Shown: positions 60,300 through 64,000 of the stretch, in pieces | Numbering within the stretch: the first letter of the stretch is position 1 | How the letters are laid out: every line of letters starts with the position of its first letter | Source: Dendrobium chrysotoxum | Lineage: Eukaryota > Streptophyta > Magnoliopsida > Asparagales > Orchidaceae | Length of the DNA: 64,000 nucleotides | Direction of reading: 5' to 3' | Assembly: GCA_019925795.1 (NCBI GenBank) | Contig: CM034300.1 | Location: 32,599,591-32,663,590, forward strand | The notes under the pieces: model-generated | Database searches by the model: none | What the model saw: the letters and a program-made list of their open reading frames with translations, nothing else | What the model was told of the DNA's origin: nothing | Made by a program: the position numbers and the translations under genes

Positions 60300-62950
60300 A
60301 TATTATACCTTAGGATTCAATTAATGCTTTATAATCAAATCTGCATTGCTAACAATATACTACCTTGAAAGACTTACAGTTGTTTCACTATCATTTTGAA
60401 AATAGAAATATTTTTTATTTTTGTAATTAAACTCAACATAGAATACAATATTCATCCTAAGAGATATAATGATATTCAACTATTATTTTGAAAATTAAAT
60501 TAACTAGGGATAAAAACTTTATCTTCGTCTAGATACTTTTCTCTTACTCTGGAGAATTGAATTAGGATTTATTTTTTGCTGGGTTTTAAATTCCCTATAG
60601 AGGCAAGCCCTTATAGTTAATTGCATCCCATGATGAATCATGACAAATTTTTCAATTAAAGTTGTGACTATACTTCTTTTAATTTATAACGGTTTAGATT
60701 AAAAATTTGGATTTTCAACCAACCTATTGGTAATGGTTCAAAGTTGAACACTACTTAATGGAGTCAATGAATGAAAGGTAAATAGTTCTTGGGATTTTAG
60801 CAAAAAATCATAGAAATACTCTAACTTCTTCAAAGATTGCGATTTACCAATTTAGATCAGGATTGTATTTAAGGTATAAAATTCCAAAATAAATGAACTT
60901 CAAAGGAAGAAGAATATTTTTTTGGACTTCTGCAACTATAAGAAATTTACATTTTCAAATTTACAACTCTTTACACGTTGCAACTCTCTTTATAATTTAC
61001 ATTTACAATTAAATTTATATTTAAAAGAAAATACTCAACTCCCTGCAAGTAATAGTTTAAAATATTCCTATGTCCGATATAATATATAATCATTTAAATG
61101 ACATCACAGAGTGCAATGAAAGTAAGCAATTAAATCATCACACATCCACCTTAATAATATCAAACTACAATAAGTATAAGAAAGTAAACACATCATCCTT
61201 AGCATAAGCTAGAGCTGGTTGTCCTATCAAGCAACCTAAAATATTTGCTAAGATTTAGGGTTTAGATGTATATTTGGTTTATTAGTGATTGATGTTATCT
61301 ATAAGTCAAATTTATTTCTTACATGTCAAAGGATTTAGTTTAAGTTTAAGTTTTAATGTTTTACATTTTATTTAGATAATTTAATTATTTAAGTTATTTT
61401 TAGTTAAATTTAAAAAACCATGGTAATTAATAACTCCATAGCATGGGTTGAAATCATTAATCAATAAGTCCTATGAATCTAAAATGTATTTGCTCCATCA
61501 CTAAGGATAAAACCAACACATAAAGCCTCCATTTTGTCCTTAATGATTTATTCACGTTAAGTTTTAAGGAACTATATTGATTAACAACTTCAAAGTGCTT
61601 GAAAGGATTAATAAACTTGCCTTAGGCTTTCAAACTAATGTATTTGTTTCCCCCTTTATGTGAAAAAGAAATTACATATAACTTTTATTCTCATTTAATT
61701 ATATATTTAGGTTTTATGTATTTTTTAAAATTTCTTAAATTAATTTTCTAAATTGGTTTAAATTGAATTTTGTTTATTGTTTCAATTTGTTTAATTAAAA
61801 TACTTTAATCTTTACTTATAATTCTTAATTTTTATTTAATTTATTTAATTTTAAATTTAAAATTTTTTTGAATATTTAACTAATTTTTAATTAATTTCTG
61901 CTAATTATTTAAGTTGAATCATTTATTTTTTTCCAAAAAATTTAATTAATTTTTAATTCATACTTCTATATTTTATTTATTTCTTTAATTTTAATTAATT
62001 TCATTTTTATTTAAATTTATTTAATATTATTTTAAATTAAATTAATTTCTCTTTTAATTTTTTTGGATTTAATTAATTGATTTAATTAATTTAAATTTAA
62101 ATTTTATTTATTTATTTATTTAAATTTATTAAATTATTTTATTTTATTTATTTTCCATCATTTATGTTTATTTTGCTTTGTTCTTTTATTATCCTCTATT
62201 CCTTTGTTAATAAATTTGAAGAAAGTTTGGCCTTAATTTTTATTTGAAACTTTTGAATTTTATCCTTTTTAGTTAATTTTAGATTTTATTTGGAGTTTGA
62301 TGTAATTTAGTTTATATTTCTAGTATTTTTATTTACTTAGTTATGATTTATAAAAAAATTCCCAATTTAATGATTTATTAAATTAGAGAAATTATGTTAT
62401 TTTTCTTTTTTTATCGAATAAACTCGAATAACTTTACAATCATCACTAAAGGTTAGATAAATGTCCAAATTATCTCTAATTGACTTTAAGTTTAAACCCT
62501 AAGTTAATGATGACCTAAGATTTTAACCTTGCTGATTTGAGGCCATTAAAGTCTCCCTAGTATTTCCATTGAATTTCCGAATTAAAACCATATGTACATT
62601 GGAAAAATTCATTTGCTATTATTTAGACCCATGATTGATATAAAATTAATAGCTAACTAACTTTTTTACTTCTATATAACAATCCATAGAAGCAAAGCTC
62701 TAAATGCCATATGGATTCATAGTTACTCAATTTTGAATTCTTTGGTCAAAATCTATACTAGGAATTATAAATTTTAAATGAGTTTTCAATAGGATGCAAA
62801 TCACTATGAATAAAATTATTCTTGTGTGTAACATGTCCCAAAATAGTTCCTAAAAAATTGAACCCAATTTGAGTTGATTATGCAAAATAATTTCATAAAT
62901 ATAATGGATTATAATTTTGAATTTAATTTTAATTTATTGAGAATTAAACA
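60300..62950 (-). repeat. Diverged Ogre-type LTR remnant
   Basis: 60590-60800 aligns with 43230-43450 and 9320-9550 (AGNGCAAGCCC, TTAATTGCATC, ATTTTTCAATTAAAG, GGTTCAAAGTTGAACACT). 61690-62150 is the AT-rich TTAATTAATTTAATT type found in the Ogre LTR. Much older than the other copies. No coding frame supported. Confidence 0.5.
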
Positions 62951-63800
62951 TCAAAAATTCTGGGGATTTGTTAGAAATGATGTATGGGAACTAGTCAAGA
63001 GTTCTATGGACCAGAGTGTGGTTTGAACAAAGTGGGTTTTTAAAAATAAGATGAATGACTCTAGAATAGGAGTGAGAAATAAAGAAAGATTAGTAGCTAA
63101 GGGGTTTAACCAGATTAAAGGAATAGATTTTGAGGAAAGTATTTCCCCTATAGCATCACTAGAAGCCATTAGGGTGCTATTAGCCTTTGCTTGCTTTAAG
63201 GGTTTTAAATTGTATCAAATGGATACTAAAATTACCTTTCTAAATAAAGTGATTCAATGTTTATGTTGAGAAATCCCCACGTTTTAAAAATTAACAATTC
63301 CCAAATCATGTATTTAAACTAAAGAAGGCCTTATATAGGTTGAAGCATGCAACTCGAGCCTGGTATGAAAGAATAAGCACATTCCATTTAGATAGATGAT
63401 TTGTTAAGGGTAGTGTAGACACCACCCTTTTCCTAAAGAAAGAAGGAGAAGACTTACTCATTGTTCAAATTAATGTTGATGACATCTTGTTTAGATCCTC
63501 AAATAAAAACATATGTAATGAACTTTTAAAAATAATGAGTAGAGAATTTGAGATGAGTATTATGGGAGAGCAAAGCTACTTTCTTGGATTTAGTGTAAAT
63601 TAGATGGATGATGGAACCTTCCTTAGCCAATATAAATAAATCAAGGACATCCTTAAAAAGTATGAAATATATAATGTTAAAGCCATGAACACTCCCATGT
63701 GCTCAACTGTTCAATTAGGCAAGGACCCAAATAGAAAATCAGTAGATCAGAAAAAGTATATGGTAATAAAACAATCACTTCTTTATTACTTAATTATTTA
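62951..63800 (+). pseudogene. Copia RT fragment, family B type
   Basis: RT motifs: FVRNDVWELV, TKWVFKNKMNDS, RLVAKGFNQIKGIDFEES, LLAFACFKGFKLYQMDTK, a degenerate LKKALY..AWYERI segment and the active site VDDILFRSS near 63475, whose preceding Tyr is Asn. After 63560 it aligns closely with the complement of 8575-8835 (SYFLGF, AMNTPMCS), so it belongs with the family B pol fragment. Stops and indels are frequent; integrase and RNase H are missing. Confidence 0.85.
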
Positions 63801-64000
63801 TAAAATATCACACATATCTGATATCCCAATCCTCAAATAAAATATAATGTTGCCCTAGGACACATCATATGATACATATTGGACAAAAAATACCAAATCA
63901 ATTTTCTTGTTCAACCTAATAATGTTCCTATTTTCTATACAGATGCCTCCTTTTGTATTCTTCTCCATCGAGGCCACTAGCACGTCGATCTAGAATTTCA
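63801..64000. other. Unassigned window end
   Basis: Diverges from the copia fragment at about 63800. No recognisable motif up to the window edge. Confidence 0.3.

Overview
The window is a gene-poor, AT-rich stretch of a large flowering-plant genome. I found no host gene and no tRNA or rRNA gene. Almost everything is nested, decayed retrotransposon DNA. The plant origin rests on the element types: a Tat/Ogre-type Ty3/gypsy element with a tRNA-Arg-type primer-binding site, SIRE/Maximus-type Ty1/copia elements primed by initiator-Met tRNA, and an L1-type LINE with a DUF4283-type ORF1 and a C-terminal RNase H. I cannot name the species.

Layout. 1-3785 is the 3' part of an Ogre LTR (plus orientation). 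3874-8835 is the 3' half of a copia element (family B, minus orientation): LTR, an extra gene (ORF3) and the pol end. 8836-57358 is best read as one very large Ogre-type element on the minus strand. Its 3' LTR is at 8836-9552 plus 29553-31433, its tandem-repeat 3' UTR at 31434-32843, its broken gag-pro-pol at 32844-40992, its repeat-rich leader at 40993-42760, its PBS at 42761-42778 and its roughly 8 kb 5' LTR at 42784-57358. A LINE (45246-51833) sits inside that 5' LTR with a perfect 10-bp target duplication. A block of copia family A (9553-29552, plus strand) interrupts the 3' LTR, and a second, complete-ended family A element (16910-27466, minus strand) is nested in that block. 57359-64000 holds a further family-B-type LTR piece, a diverged Ogre-type LTR and a copia RT fragment.

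Most interesting signal. The copia LTRs carry arrays of 15-bp palindromes (ATCGTCCNGGACGAT) arranged in pairs. In the best array all seven pairs have dyads exactly 21 bp apart, and pairs recur about every 105 bp upstream of the LTR TATA box. A second array of the same palindrome lies inside the element, directly upstream of another TATA box that precedes ORF3, a gene downstream of pol resembling the 'putative plant transposon protein' (Transposase_32-like) family. Family B has the same two-array layout, and its internal array has nearly the same pair spacing, but its palindrome is ATCGTACNGTACGAT at both places. Conserved geometry with concerted change of motif suggests a family-specific regulator and operator system, possibly with ORF3 as the regulator. 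The function is inference; the arrays, spacings and layout are read directly.
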